This document shows, one piece after another, positions 41,330 through 54,133 of a stretch of 64,000 nucleotides of DNA. The notes below the pieces were generated by a model. The model did not search any database, was not told where the DNA came from, and was given only the letters and a program-made list of their open reading frames with translations. The position numbers were made by a program, and so were the translations under genes. Numbering within the stretch: the stretch's first letter is position 1; every line of letters starts with the position of its first letter. The DNA comes from Macrostomum hystrix (taxonomy: Eukaryota > Platyhelminthes > Macrostomidae): assembly GCA_950097015.1 (NCBI GenBank), contig CATNEN010000029.1, positions 5,971,501-6,035,500 of the forward strand. Reading direction: 5' to 3'.

Positions 41330-41517
41330 ATGAAACGAGGGCACATGGCTGGCATTAATATTAGACTGCATTGCAACTTCTCAGGGGCACTGTTTCACAG
41401 TCTCTCCCTGTCGCTAACCCCGGCCCACCCTCCAAACTCATTCGCCTTGGCCTGGTCGGTCGATGGGGCGGGTGTGAGAAGTGGTCTCTCCGTACTGTCC
41501 AGACAGGGAGATGAGCC

Positions 41518-41548
<31 letters not shown>

Positions 41549-43010
41549 TCTGCTCCCATAGGCAGACGAAGAAGAGAAAATCGAGTGGGGCTGACCAGAT
41601 CGCCGGCCAGCTGTGGCAAAAGCCGTGGCGGCGGCAACGGCTGCGGCACGATGAAGGAGGAAAAAGGGGAGGAAAACGTTTGGCAGTTCTGAGGCCGCAA
41701 AGAAGAGGCACAGAGAGAATTGGCGAGAGAAGAGCTTGAGGGAAGGCGAAAGGCTTGAGGAAGGCCAACGTTCTTTGGCCTTCCTCCGTCTGGACCAAGT
41801 CTGGACAGGGCGGCTAAACAGAATGGGAGCAGAGAAAGACGTGGCATAAAATTCTTTTTTTACTGCCGAGTCCAAGCGGCCGACAACGGGTCCATTTATT
41901 ATCGCGGGTACTGGGCAGTGAGCTAGGTAATGTTGGGGGACTCACGGGGACTGTCTGTCGGCACGAACCCGCTCCATCCCCAGTTCAAATTACCATTCTT
42001 TCCTTCACTCTCCTCGCAGCGTTAGTTTGAGTTTCAATTATTTTTTCTGAATAGTCCCACTTCTCATCGTTGCCAGCTCTCATCTTTCTAGAGCCTTTTA
42101 TCTCTGATTTGTCAGACCAGACCGACGGAATCTTGCGAATCCCCTTCGCTAGAATGAAAGTACAGAATTGTCTGCCCTGCGGAACTCTGTCAACATGGTT
42201 GCTGCTGTGTGTGATTGTGTGACTAAGGCCTTTACTCGCTGATTCATGGAAACTTCTCAAGGTTTTGGCGTCTCTCCTTGTCAAAAAGCTGCATTTCCAA
42301 AGCACTAACGAGCGAGATAGACAGGACAGACGTGTATGAAAAATCCGCATGCAATAAATCGCTTCCCCAGTCCATATCCCATTATTTTTGCCCTCGAAGT
42401 GGACTTGCTGTTCCCGGCGGCTCAGGAGACGATAGGGCCGAGACCGGCAGGATGTGTGCACTGGGTCGAGGAACGATATATCCATCAAGTCCCTGGCATT
42501 TCTATCTGTCTCATCCCGGCTGCTCATACGGTCATCCCCCGTGACACGGTCCAAATCCCTAAGCCGTAATATGTGAGCACACCGGTGCAGCCGGGCAGAA
42601 ATGTTACCTTGAGCAGCTGGATGTCCTCAAATGGCAAAATGAAATTTTCTGAGAGTGGCTGGGCAGAATGAAAGGCAGGGGACGTGCGACGAATGAATCA
42701 GTTCCGACTGGGACAGGGAGATCCGTTCGCTATTGTGACTCTGCGTGCTCATACTATATGCGGATTGCCAAAGTGTACGCTCGTAGCGAATCAAAGCCAA
42801 ACCAAATCGACTGGCTGAAAACGATTGGAAAAACACTGATTAACCATCGCCAATCTTTTTTGAATGAGGAAAAGCAAAAGTTCCTTCAATGTAGGAGAAA
42901 ATCCCATTGGGATTTCCACTGGAATTCATCAGAGGCAATTCAATCAACGAACACTCTTGTGCACTCTAGGGTTTCTCAGAAAGTCAAGCTGAATAATATT
43001 TGATACTAAA
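41330..43010. other. 5' flank of the LRR-Ig gene; overlapping open frames, no gene assigned
   Basis: CT-rich and GT-repeat sequence with several overlapping frames. The longest, 189 codons on the minus strand (41,985-42,554), has no family motif and the mixed composition of a chance frame. Confidence 0.35.
41522..41548. repeat. (GT)n microsatellite
   Basis: Thirteen GT dinucleotides without interruption. Confidence 0.95.
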
Positions 43011-43017
43011 TCTGAAG

Positions 43018-43190
43018 CTACTGCTCATTGTCTACCTCTGGAGCTACTGCCCATTGTCTACCTCTGGAGCTACTGCTCATTGTGTACCTCTGGAGCTACT
43101 GCCCATTGTCTACCTCTGGAGCTACTGCCCATTGTCTACCTCTGGAGCTACTGCCCATTGTCTACCTCTGACGCTACTACTCATTGTCTG
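43018..43190. repeat. 26-bp minisatellite, about 6.5 copies
   Basis: Unit pieces GAGCTACTGCCCATTGTC and TACCTCTG recur every 26 bp. Confidence 0.9.
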
Positions 43191-43194
43191 CCTA

Positions 43195-43470
43195 TACCTA
43201 CCAATGAATGTATTATCCGATACCTACCAGTGAGTGTACCACCCGATACCTACTAGTCAGTGTACCATCCGATACCTACTAGTGAGTGCACTATCCGATA
43301 CCTACCAGTGAGTGTACCATCCGATACCTACCAGTGAGTGTAACATCCGTTACCTACCAGTTTACCTACCAGTGAGTGTAACATCCATTACCTACTAGTG
43401 AGTGCACTATCCGATACCTACTAGTGAGTGTATTATCCGTTACCTACCTACCAGTGAGTGTACCATCCTT
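43195..43470. repeat. Second 26-bp minisatellite, about 10 copies
   Basis: The unit contains CCAGTGAGTGTACCATCCGA and TACCTA. It abuts the preceding array but has a different sequence. Each unit holds a GTGAGTG donor-like motif. Confidence 0.9.
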
Positions 43471-43631
43471 CACTGACCACTTAAGCCAGCAGTAGATTCT
43501 TACCTTCTAAATATCGACACTTAATTTAATCGTCATAATTAGCATTTCTCGATATAAATGATTAGCAAATAAAAAATCTTATTTTTCTCACCAAGGAAGG
43601 AAAATAGGGATATTTAAGGTTTGAATTTTAA

Positions 43632-43938
43632 TAATAATAATAATAGTTGATTACACCTGCCCCAATTGGGTCAGATGTGCAGCCGACAGCACAGCCGCAG
43701 CTTATGCGCGGCGCATCTGAAGGCTGCGTACAGCTGTTCAGTCCACGGACTGGGGGACGCCACACCCACCTTCAATTATCCCAGCTGATGCTGGTACCCA
43801 TTTAACAGCTGGGTGAACTGAAGCAATGCAGAGTTAAGTGTCTTGCTAAAGGACGCAAATTGTTCCAGTGGAGTCGGGAATCGAACCCCCGACCTTCAAG
43901 TCGTGAGTCCGACGCCCTAACCACTAGGCTACAACCTC
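43632..43938 (-). mobile_element. tRNA-derived SINE with conserved-core-like middle, 11-bp target duplication
   Basis: Read on the minus strand it starts with a tRNA-like head (box A-like TAGCCTAGTGG, box B-like GGTTCGATTCC). It is followed by TAGCAAGACACTTAACTCTG and CATTGCTTCAG, a pattern like the conserved central domains of widely spread animal SINE superfamilies, and ends in (TTA)n. TTGAATTTTAA is duplicated exactly on both sides (43,621-43,631 and 43,939-43,949). A truncated relative is at 28,190. Confidence 0.85.
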
Positions 43939-43949
43939 TTGAATTTTAA

Positions 43950-45730
43950 CTATAAGCTAAACCCCGCAGTCGCCTTATCTGACAAGCCATTGTGCGGAAC
44001 CATCTGAGCCTGTTACTCCCCCGTGCCGTTGCCGCTTGTCAACCGCTTAAATGGATGACTGACTGTGATGAGACCCAGGGCTTGGCTATTGTTTGCTGGA
44101 ATACTGAGATAAACACACTCGGAGGATGTTGGGATAAAGATGGGAGTTATCCCACGGTGATGGGCAGTAGTGCTGGGTTGGATCTGTCATTCAGTCAAGT
44201 GTGCGCAGAGAAGGAATGACAGCTGCAGTACAAAATAAGTTCATCTCAGTGCAACTAAAAGTTTATGCTAAAGTTTGGATGAACTGAACTGATGCGTTGG
44301 TTCCGAGACTGGGACGAGAAATAAAAGCTTCTTACCTACCTAAAACAATACGCATGAATACGCAATCAATACTATCGTTATACATTACACCACCGTTTTA
44401 AATCCAGTGCCTATTATGCGATGCTCAATATTTCTGTTAAACTGGCAAATAACTGGAGGCCTGATGCTATTTTTAGAACTCAAGGTCGATAGTCACGTGA
44501 TTATTTTTTAACTCTGTATTTAAAAATGATGACTATTTAAACGACCGACGCTCAGAATCTGAGGCCAATTATCAAGTGATTATTATTTTTCATTTATATC
44601 AGGCAGGCTTAAAAAGATTCAAGATTACAACTCACCCAAGAAAGAAATATCAATGAATCCGATTAGGCAAATCCTTTTCCTGATAATCCGTGCCTTTCAC
44701 TCCAGGATTTTTTGTAACTTTACAAGCTCTCTCTTATTTTCCGTCTAGTTATCCCCAGTCAGTCCCGTTGGTTAGTAAGAAATCTGCCATAAAGCCGGGC
44801 TTTCCCCAATCCCCCCATTGTCCAATCCTGAATTGCGGTCGCTCGTGGCTTCGCCCATTGGTCGGCAGCCCCATTGCAGAAGGAATGGAACTTGACACGA
44901 TATAGAAGATTGCGGCGGAACACTTTTGCTTTTCTCTCCTCATTTCAAACGTCCTTTATATCCTCCGGGTTGCAGTCCTTATGCCGAAGCTGCTGCTGTC
45001 CAGCTAGCCCCAGAGACCCGGTTCATTCAGCCGGACTTAACGAGGTGCGCTGGGAAAATAAGCCGCCAACCTGGCCGGGATTGGAGGGCTTGCGATTTGT
45101 TTCGAGGGGGACTTTTAGCTTCCCGCAGCCCCGCAACTTTCCGCCGCGTCCCTCTCCCCACTACTTGCATATGTCTCGGACCTTTTGGCTCCAAAAATTA
45201 TTGATTCCAACTGACTAAAAAGGGGACTTGCCCAAAATCTGGGATATAGTTCCTAGTGATCAAATCGCTGTGCTGAATAAGGATTCCTGTGCGTGTAGGG
45301 AGAGGGACGAGACAGGAACCAGGCGCCGGGAAACGCGATACGGCTGAGGAAAACAGCCGCACCGCACCGCACCGGGATCGGATCCCATATCCCTGGCTGG
45401 CTTTGGCGCATCTTTGCCAAAGATACACCCCTTTGAATCTCCTATTCGTCTTCGCGTTTAAGAGCTCAAACACTAAAACTGTGTCTTTCTATTTCTTTCT
45501 CATTTTCTAACTGGTGAAACCGGAAGAAAATCTGTCTGGCCTGCGGCACAGCGCAGGTTCGAATTCCGAAGGCTATTCGTACTAAAAAACTCTGTCCTTT
45601 TTATTGCTGTAATTTTTCATTTGGTTACTTCTTCATTCGTCGTTGTACTTTCGAATATTCGCATTGTCTGCTTTCAAAGTTGCAGTTTTGTGTCATTCCC
45701 GCGTTAGTTACGAGCGACGAGTATATGAAA
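43950..45730. other. No gene recognised
   Basis: Unique sequence. Open frames at 44,874-45,218 overlap in several phases without any family motif or splice support. Confidence 0.35.
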
Positions 45731-46060
45731 GGATGAATTTCAGAGTGGTCTAATGTGTTTGCCTCTCGCACCAAGGTCCCTGAGCTCGATTACGCGGCGA
45801 GGTCACATTCATATGGGGCGCTGATGCGGAGAGAACGCTTGGCGGCTTGTCGTGAAATTTAGGCTTTTGGGGGCCAACCTGCATGGCACAGTGAGAGTGT
45901 ACACTGCCTGACGATGAGAAAGTCAGGTCAGATGTACACACCTGTGTGCGTGTGTGCCTGTGCAGGTTATGTGTCTGTGTGTGCTCAGGAGACAGCGAAA
46001 TGGGCAGAATTGCCTCATCGCTGGCTGCGGGTCTAGTGTTACCGAATGATCAGCCTTCTT
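45731..46060 (+). mobile_element. tRNA-derived SINE, long form
   Basis: The first 210 bp match the SINE at 8,902 (TTTGCCTCTCGCACCA, CTGCCTGACGATGAGAAAGT). Box B is damaged (GCTCGATTAC). A further 120 bp (GTGTGTGCTCAGGAGACAGC, GGCTGCGGGTCTAGTGTTAC) is shared only with the copy at 61,895. No target duplication found. Confidence 0.7.
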
Positions 46061-46269
46061 GAAAACTTTTGCATTACTCTTTTTATTTCTGCACCTAGCT
46101 CAGTTACAATTTCTGTATCGTCAATGAAAACGACGGTCTCTCGCAAATTGACTTAGGGCCCGTCACGAGAAAATCGGCCTCCAATCCCGTTTAGAAACTG
46201 CTGGGAAAATCGCGGTTTCCAAGACGTTCAGATTAACTAGCCCGAAATTCATGGTTAAAGATTGAGTCT

Positions 46270-46680
46270 TGCAAAAACTCTGTTTGATCCACTTTGATCC
46301 CTCGTCGGCCTACGTCTGCAACTTCGTCGAGCTCTTCAAACGAGATTCGCTCGCTGTCAGTGGCAAGTATAGACGGGGCTTTGACCAAGCTGATCAATTG
46401 GCTGCAGCCTCACTCCCTAAACGATTGTTTCGTGCTCTGCCTCAACTGCAGTTTCTTCTTATTTAATCCAGTCCTCAATCTGTTTTCTCAGCTGTTCATT
46501 CTACACGCAAGGCGTCAAAAGGAAGGCCCCTTCAGGCGTCTCCGGATTATCGCAGGCTCAGCGCCAATGGATATTGACATTGCTGTCAGTTCTTCGTGGC
46601 GCTCGAGGCGCGTTTCGCCTTCAAATGGATCGAACACTACATCGTGTTTTTTTCTAGAGATTTGAATTCATCTTGGGCAG
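46270..46680 (-). pseudogene. Possible decayed coding sequence, unidentified
   Basis: Minus-strand stretches such as FDPFEGETRLERHEELTAMS and SERISFEELDEVADVGRRG read like protein but lie in different frames with stops between them. No family recognised. Confidence 0.2.
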
Positions 46681-46829
46681 CACTCATTATTTGCTGTGGC
46701 TAACTCTGATGAATAAAAGCTTGAGAACTGGCTTTCGATCATGGAATTAAAGTTTTCTAAGTTATCTTCCTAAATTTAATACTCACATTGTGCGGACACA
46801 ACTTTTTATATGTCAAATATGATTTCACC

Positions 46830-46990
46830 TACTGTAATAATGACCTACCATCTCAATGACCTTACTGTCACAATGACCTACTGTCACAATGACCTACCAT
46901 CACAATGACCTCACAATGACCTACTGTCACAATGACCTACTGTCACAATGACCTACTGTCACAATGACGTACAGTCACAACGATCTACTT
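46830..46990. repeat. 16-bp minisatellite, about 10 copies
   Basis: CAATGACCTACTGTCA with small variants. Confidence 0.9.
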
Positions 46991-47776
46991 TCAAGTTTAG
47001 AAAAAGACAAGATGACCTACTAAACCTGGTATTTTTCTGCTTCCTGGGGTAGAGGAAGTGCTTTTCTTTCTTATCAATTGTGGGTGAGAATATTCTGCCG
47101 TGGCTACACTCGCTTTTGGCGTAAATCGACATATTCCGGAATATGTATAAGTATACTTATTATAATAAGTATAATTATTTCGAAGATAGCGAAATTGAAA
47201 GTGAAAACTATGACTCACACTGCAGTATGAATGGCTGTTTTCTCGAAGGGCGAATACGTTTATTATATGCATGAGATGATGCAACCACGCGCATAACTTT
47301 TGCCCGCGAGAGAAACGCCAGTGAAGACATATTAAGTGACGCTGTCGCTCGAAACGGACAGGGGTGGGTTGAGTGCAATGAGTAAGCATCTCTTCAGCTC
47401 TCTCTCTACTGTGCACCCGGTTGCTCCGATTGCGTCACACCCATGACGGGGGCTCATTTGCGGCATCACTATTACACTAGGGATGGCAATGAAGTGTCGC
47501 TCACAATTTCCATCACAAAATGTGACCAAAAAGTTACCTACAGCTAATGCCAAGTTGTCTTTAAAAAGGTTTTAAAGGATATCCAACCATTATACGGCTT
47601 TTGCTGGCGTAGACATGGCTGTCGGTTGAAAGCTGTTAAGTGGTGTGTGCGAAAATGTATTTGTTTATCCCGACAGAGGCAGCTAATGTGCTAACTAGCT
47701 GGCTTTCTGTCACGAAATTTATCCAAAATTCCTTGTGCTTCTTTCTGTTTCAGTCATTTCTGTGTGCATCATCCAG

Positions 47777-47884
47777 GTCTCGCGTTTGCCTTACTGGGAT
47801 AAGATGCCAGAGCGACAGTTGCTCCTGCAACTGAATGAAAAACTACAGCCAGGAATGCGAAGAAAAGTGGGCACTGAAGGCTAG
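47777..47884 (+). CDS. Candidate terminal exon (35 codons) of an unidentified gene
   Basis: After a pyrimidine-rich acceptor (TGTGCATCATCCAG) the frame reads VSRLPYWDKMPERQLLLQLN then EKLQPGMRRKVGTEG and stops. It is 520 bp upstream of BBS5 on the same strand. Upstream exons were not found. Confidence 0.25.
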   Translation, partial: VSRLPYWDKMPERQLLLQLNEKLQPGMRRKVGTEG

Positions 47885-48407
47885 AAGAAGCTTGTGAAGA
47901 TAAGCCATTCTCTGGAAGGCAATTACCGTGTACAAACATTGCATGCCCGAATGGATCGAATAAAATGGATTTATATTATTTTACTTCATATATCTAAGAG
48001 TATATAAATAGCAAAGTTTTTAAAAATCTAAACCAAAGCCTGAGACTTAAACCTTCGCTATATTAAAACGGTTTAGCAGAAAGTATTTTGTCATTGAATT
48101 GTCTTTTCGCTGAGACAGTTAGTGCTTATGTGTCATGAAGTGTTGTTCCGAGTTGCATTAAATAGATAAACAAAAATGTTTTACAAGCGATAATTTTTTA
48201 CTTTAAAATAGTAAAGAAACCAGCTAAAATGACTATATTTGTGGTTCAATTTTTATGAATAAAAATTACTAATTAAATTTTATATAAGTTTTGCATACTT
48301 TCTCTAATTCAGTTTCGAGTCATTCGCCATACTTTTTCTTCAGCCGACTTGGCACTTCAAAAAAGTTTTGATCTAGTGCTGCTGTTTATATCGGAGTATT
48401 TTTAATT

Positions 48408-51400
48408 ATGGCCCTTTATTCTATGAATCTTTTATGGGAGGATAGAGAAGTTCGATTTGATCTGGAGTTAAGGTAGATTAAATGTAGTTTCATATGACAT
48501 CTTGCAAGCATCTTATGAGTTTTAGTGCAACACTATACAATGTATTGCTGCTTTTCATTATTACACTTGTTGTATGGCTCTTTTATTAATATTTAAACTC
48601 GCTTCTATTACACCTTAAATTTACCCTTTGAAATAATTCTTAATTTCCTTTGTCATTGACTTAACTATACTTCATCGACTGGCTATGTACTTTTCTTACT
48701 TCATATGTATATATTGCTTAATTTAGCCAGATAGGCTGCTTTCTTTCCCAAATATGGTAGCGTTCGCACGAGTGTCCGAGCGGCAAGACACTTCTTCCTC
48801 TCCTTACTTGCTCATAAACTATATGGCTTTCTGTTTTTTCCCAGTCTTTCTAGGCTTCCAAATGGACTGAATTTGCCCAACGCCCCAACTTCGCACACAG
48901 TGCTATTAACCAATTGGGAGTTACCCTCTGTTCTTTCAGTTATTAAACTATGCTGATTTTGATAATTATCTCCTTCTTTATTCTTTCGAATATTCATCGA
49001 CTTATGTGTGATCACAGACTTGTTTTTCTCTCTCTTTAAATAAGAACAATTAAACACTTTGAGACTTATTCTCCTTAATTCACCACAGAACTGGGCACGG
49101 GGCACAAGTTGAAGTTTTAAAGCTAATTTTCGGTTGTTTTGAGGTGGGTGACACGATTTATAGCGAATTTTGAGGTGGGTGACACGATACAGATAAACAA
49201 AGGATAAAATCGGGGGAAATGCGTTTGGCGGGAATTCAATGTTAAAAAAATTTACTATATAAAATTAGGGCCTGCCTCAATTTAAGGGCCTGCCGAAATC
49301 TAACTGCATCTAAACAGGCTTTGTTTTTTTTTCAATGCACAGACTGTTAAACCTACGACCAGGGGAAAAAGTAGTCGATCGACTGGACTTAGTGGAAGAT
49401 ACCAAAGGCAACAATGGTGACAAAGGTAAGAAATTTACTTTTGCCTAGTCATTTGACATAAGGTGCACGCTGCATTAACATCAAATTTTTCATCACAGGT
49501 CGTCTCATTATTACAACGCTTCGGTTAATCTGGCATTCACACAATACTCCAAGAGTTAATCTGTGTAAGCTGACTTTATTTTGTCTTATGAATTTCCAAA
49601 AAATATTTTAGAAAAAAAATTAAGAAACAAAAAAACAATTTTTTCTTCTAAAATTTTCAGCTATTGGATACAACTGTGTATTGTGCATCACCATAAAGCC
49701 AACCTTTTCAGTAAGATGACCATTTTTGGATTTCGTCATGCTTGTATCGCAAAATACTTAGATAATATTTTTTAGTTAAAAACATGAATGGACATATTAC
49801 GGTAACAGTAACATGAGCAATCTAAAATCGGTAAAAAACTCTTTGTTACTGAATTAAAAGTTCCTGAAAAGAAACCCAAATTAATTTTCTAGCTTTAATC
49901 TAACTCTTGCTGCGTTTAGTTTAATTGTAACTTTGATTTATCCCTCGAACTTTTTCAGAAGCAGCGAGGCAATGTGGAGGCGCTGTTCGTGTTGACGAAA
50001 TTCGGTCAAACCAGATTCGAATTCATCTTCACCAGTCTGGAGCCCGGCTCGCCCAGACTGTTCTCGTCAGTCATGTCTGTTCACAAGTAAGCGACTAGGG
50101 TCCTTTTCATAGTATTGACAGTAGTATTTGTAGTAGCATACATTTATTATGTTTTGTATTAGTATTTTATGTTTAAAAGCGAATTTTATAATCCCTACGC
50201 ATTTTCCTTTGCTCAAATGAATGTGACCTTTCCGTGGAATCGAGCTTGGGAACTCAGTGCTATTGTGTGCGCGAAAATTTGCTGCTAAATTAAATTACAC
50301 ACGGATGTCATTGCCCAGATCGTACGAGTCCAGCCGCATGTACCGCGATCTCAAACTGCGGGTTGCAATCATCGCCGACAACCGCCTGAAGCTGCTGCCG
50401 CAGGAGGAGCTGCTGTCTGAAGTTAACGGCGTCTGGAATCTCAGCTCGGACCAGGGCAACCTGGGCGCCTTCTGCGTCACCAACGTCCGGCTGGTGTGGT
50501 TCGCCAGCATGAATGAGGCCTTCAACATCAGCATGCCCTACATGCAGATGGTGCCCGCTTATAGTGACTGCTTCAAACATGTTGGCCTAATTTAAATAGC
50601 CAGGATGACCAGTGGCAGTGCACCCAAATCCCCAATGGCGCTTTCAAATCCTTTTTTGTGCATTCCTATTTAAATCTCTATTAGCGCTCCCAAATCCTAT
50701 TAGCGCTCGCAAATCCTATTAGCACTCCCAAATCCGATTAGCGCTCCCAAATCACTATTGGCGCTCCCAAATCCTATTAGCGCTCGCAAATCCTATTAGC
50801 ACTCCCAAATCCGATTAGCGCTCCCAAATCCGATTAGCGCTCCCAAATCACTATTGGCGCTCCCAAATCCTTTAAGCGATCCCAAATCTTCATTGACGCT
50901 CCCAAATCCAATTAGCGCTCCCAAATCCGTATCAGCGCTCCCAAATCCCTATTAGCGCTCCCAAATCCCTATTGGCGCTCCTAAATACCTATTAGCGCTC
51001 CCAAATCCCTATTAGCGCTCCCAAATTCCTGTTAGCGCTCCCAAATCCCTATTAGCGCTTCCAAATCCCTATTAGCGCTCCCAAATCCCTATTAGCGCTC
51101 CCAAATACCCAAAGCACCCCCTGGCGATGACTAGGCAAATCCTGCGCTCGATTTCGACGTCCTCATGGGTTCGACCACACGTCTTTCAAGCAAGGACTAC
51201 TCATGTAGACTTGCGAATCGGTAGCTAAATACTATAGTGGTCCTTGCTTTAAGCAGCTCAGCTATAACAGGTTACGAATAAGAAATTCGTAACAAATGCC
51301 GCCCTGCGCCAAAGTTTGCTTCAATCTCGATACTCTATGTTTGAAAACTATTTCAGAAATCTGTACGCATCAGGGACTCAAAATTCGGTCTCGCACTAGT

Positions 51401-53170
51401 CATCGAATCAACCGCTCAGGTGAATGATCATTTTTTTAGACTGGCTTACTACATGTCTTGGATTTTTTCATTGTTCTCTCAACATTAATTCTCACCTGAC
51501 TCAAATTCTAATCAGAGTGGCGGCTACGTCCTGGGCTTCAGGGTCGATCCGGTTGAGAAGCTGAAATCAGTGGCCCAAGAGCTGCAGAGCCTCCATCGGG
51601 TATACTCATCTGACCCTGTGCTGGGAGTACAGTTTGACCGCCTGCCTGAGGAGGAAACTCGCGGACTGCTGGTGGAGACTGAGCAGGACGACCTGGAGAT
51701 GGACGAAAGCGACGAGCAGAAGGACGTGTTTGCGGTGAGGGGATGATTTTAGTGATGGGATGGTTATTGGGGATGATTTTAGTGATGGGATGGTTATTGG
51801 GGATGATTTTAGTGAGGGGACGGTTATTGGGGATGATTTTAGTGAGGGGATGGTTATTGGGGATGATTTTAGTGAGGGGATGGTTATTGGGGATGATTTT
51901 AGTGAGGGGATGGTTATTGGGGATGATTTTAGTGAGGGGATGGTTATTGGGGATGATTTTAGTGAGGGGATGGTTATTGGGGATGATTTTAGTGAGGGGA
52001 TGGTTATTGGGGATGATTTTAGTGAGGGGATGGTTATTGGGGATGATTTTAGAGGCGGGATGGTGAGGGGATAATTTTAGTGATGGGATGGTTATTGGGG
52101 ATGATTTTAGTGATGGGATGGTTATTGGGGATGATTTTAGTGATGGGATGGTTATTGGGGATGATTTTAGAGGCGGGATGGTGACTGGGGATGATTTTAG
52201 TGATGGGATGGTTATTGGGGATGATTTTAGTGATGGGATGGTTATTGGGGATGAGTTTAGAGGCGGGATCGTGATTGGGGATGATTTTAGAGGCGGGATC
52301 GTGATTGGGGATACATTTAGAGGCGGGATCGTGATTGGGGATAATTTTAGAGGCGGGATGGTGATTGGGGATGATTTTAGAGGCGGGATCGTGATTGGGG
52401 ATAAATTTAGAGGCGGGATCGTGATTGGGGATAATTTTAGAGGCGGGATGGTTATTGGGGATTATTTTAGTGATGGGATGGTTATTGGGGGATAATTTTA
52501 GAGGCGGGATCGGTAATGGGGATAATTTTAGAGGCGGGATGGTGATTGGGGATAATTTTAGAGGCGGGATGGTGATTGAGGATGGTTTTTGTGACGGGAT
52601 CGTGATTAGGGATAATTTTAGAGGCAGGATGGTGATTGAGGATGATTTTTGTGACGGGATCGTGATTAGGGATAATTTTAGAGGCAGGATGGTGATTGAG
52701 GATGATTTTTGTGACGGGATCGTGATTAGGGATAATTTTAGAGGCTGGATGGTGATTGGTAGGATTATCGCGCAGAAGTATATAGTCAACTAATTTATGC
52801 AACTCTAAAAGTATCTAAAGATGACATTTATATGAGTATTCTTCTACTCTGCGCACTATTACTCATAATAGATAGCTTGCGCATGCATTTAAAACGTCAC
52901 GCTCGCTATTGTTTCGTACACAAGGCCTACCTGACCGACGGCGACAAGTCGACAGATCGGGAGCCGGTGTTCTCGCCGGACCTCGAGCTGGCAGTGGAGT
53001 CGGTCAAGGAGGGCTTCACCCTTCAGGACCTGTGGGCTGTGCTGCCCGACACGAGGCCGAAGAAAACCGCGGTCGAGACTGCGCAGCAGCAGCAGCAGCA
53101 ACAGGAGCAGAACGTGTCTTATGAAGCCGAAGCAAACCCGCCTGAGTATGATGAAAGAGCGATTGACTAA
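48408..53170 (+). CDS. BBS5: Bardet-Biedl syndrome 5 protein, complete, nine exons, 383 aa
   Basis: BBS5 is the phosphoinositide-binding subunit of the BBSome, the coat that moves membrane proteins in cilia. Exons: 48,408-48,472; 49,343-49,425; 49,499-49,564; 49,661-49,710; 49,959-50,086; 50,319-50,550; 51,357-51,419; 51,516-51,734; 52,925-53,170. They add up to 384 codons in frame. Landmarks shared with vertebrate BBS5 include [12 protein letters not shown] (start), [49 protein letters not shown]-type INGVWNL (here VNGVWNL), [29 protein letters not shown] and [22 protein letters not shown]. The two PH-like (DM16) repeats span about 20-150 and 150-260. The C-terminus is about 40 residues longer than in human, with a Gln run. 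All splice sites are GT-AG; exon 6 has a weak donor (ATG/GTGCCC). Introns 6 and 8 hold minisatellites. The gene is convergent with the coiled-coil gene. Confidence 0.95.
50665..51115. repeat. 20-bp minisatellite in BBS5 intron 6
   Basis: GCGCTCCCAAATCCCTATTA with variants (TCCGATTA, TCACTATTGG), about 22 copies. It occupies more than half of the intron. Confidence 0.93.
51735..52765. repeat. 30-bp minisatellite filling BBS5 intron 8 from the splice donor
   Basis: The array starts with the donor itself (GCG/GTGAGGGGATGATTTTAG). Units contain GATTTTAGTGAGGGGATGG and TTATTGGGG. Later units change to GATTTTAGAGGCGGGAT and then GATTTTTGTGACGGGAT. Because 30 is a multiple of 3, false frames ([10 protein letters not shown] repeats) are open on both strands. 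Confidence 0.95.
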
Positions 53171-53317
53171 CAGTCAGTCTTTTTTTATCCTCGATTTTAG
53201 GAAAAAAATGTTTGTCTAAATAAAAAAGTTTTGTTGATAACTTCTTTTAACAGCTTTTAAAAGTGTTGATATTTACTTTGAACTCTGTGAAACTTCAATA
53301 GCAAAGTTTCATGACCT

Positions 53318-53470
53318 CTAAATGATCCTCAGACTCAAATGACCTCTAAATGATCCTCAGACTCAAATGACCTCTAAATGATCCTCAGACTCAAATGACC
53401 TCTAAATGATCCTTATACTCCAATGACCTTTGAATGATCTTCATACTCCAATGGACTCTAAATGGACTCC
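53318..53470. repeat. 28-bp minisatellite, about 5 copies, 3' of BBS5
   Basis: Unit pieces AATGACCTCTAAATGATCCT and CAGACTC repeat; the last copies are diverged. Confidence 0.85.
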
Positions 53471-53479
53471 GAACTCAAA

Positions 53480-54130
53480 CATTGAGCTGTATTAATTTTT
53501 ATTTGCATTATCAGTGTTGTGCCTTTGCCTTCAAACTCAGCGTGTTCTGTCTTTTAAAAAATGAATCTTCCAGTTGATAGTGCCTTCGCATTAAGCCGTC
53601 TATTGGTATTTTGTCCTTGATAACATTGGAAATTCTGTTTTAAATCTTCCTTTCTACAATAGTACTAATTCGTGAGTTATCATCTAAGAATAACAAGTAA
53701 ACGAAGGTCGACTTGACTTGTGTGTCGAATTTCTTAACTAATAAGGTCCTTGGCTAGAGAGCCAATCAAGGCAGTTTTGTGCTCAATAGCAGCTAATTGA
53801 GTTCTACAATAGCATTGTTCAGTACTTGATATTTTTTATCGGAAGTCAAGCCTTCTAGGCTAGGTGAAAGTTCCTTTAAAGATCAATTATTTCTAGTAAT
53901 TCTACATTCTAGAAAGAAGAAAGTCAATGGCTTATATTTTTACAAATTAATTACTTGCGGATCCAGCGCAAACTCACAAATCACGGCCACGGAGTAGAAC
54001 AGAAGGCATAGTCTATTTTGAAAATAATATAAATCATAACTTGATATCAAATAGCTCCTTTTTGCTAATTGATTACCTCATTATTGGTCCCTGTTTAAAG
54101 TCTAGTTTGATATGCCTAGGCAAGCATAGA
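53480..54130. other. BBS5 3' flank, no gene seen
   Basis: AT-rich unique sequence between the convergent genes. Confidence 0.4.
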
Positions 54131-54133
54131 GAT

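Noticed and set aside
41361-41875. Several minus-strand frames of about 145 codons upstream of the receptor
   Set aside because: Three overlapping frames over CT-rich and GT-repeat DNA; none has a family motif or splice support.
41985-42554. 189-codon minus-strand frame
   Set aside because: Ordinary start context but random-looking composition and no recognisable domain; kept only as a note.
45552-45575. tRNA-gene-like GGTTCGAATTCC
   Set aside because: No box A or cloverleaf upstream; an isolated match.
51743-52802. Open frames of up to 246 codons on both strands
   Set aside because: Artefacts of the 30-bp minisatellite in BBS5 intron 8.
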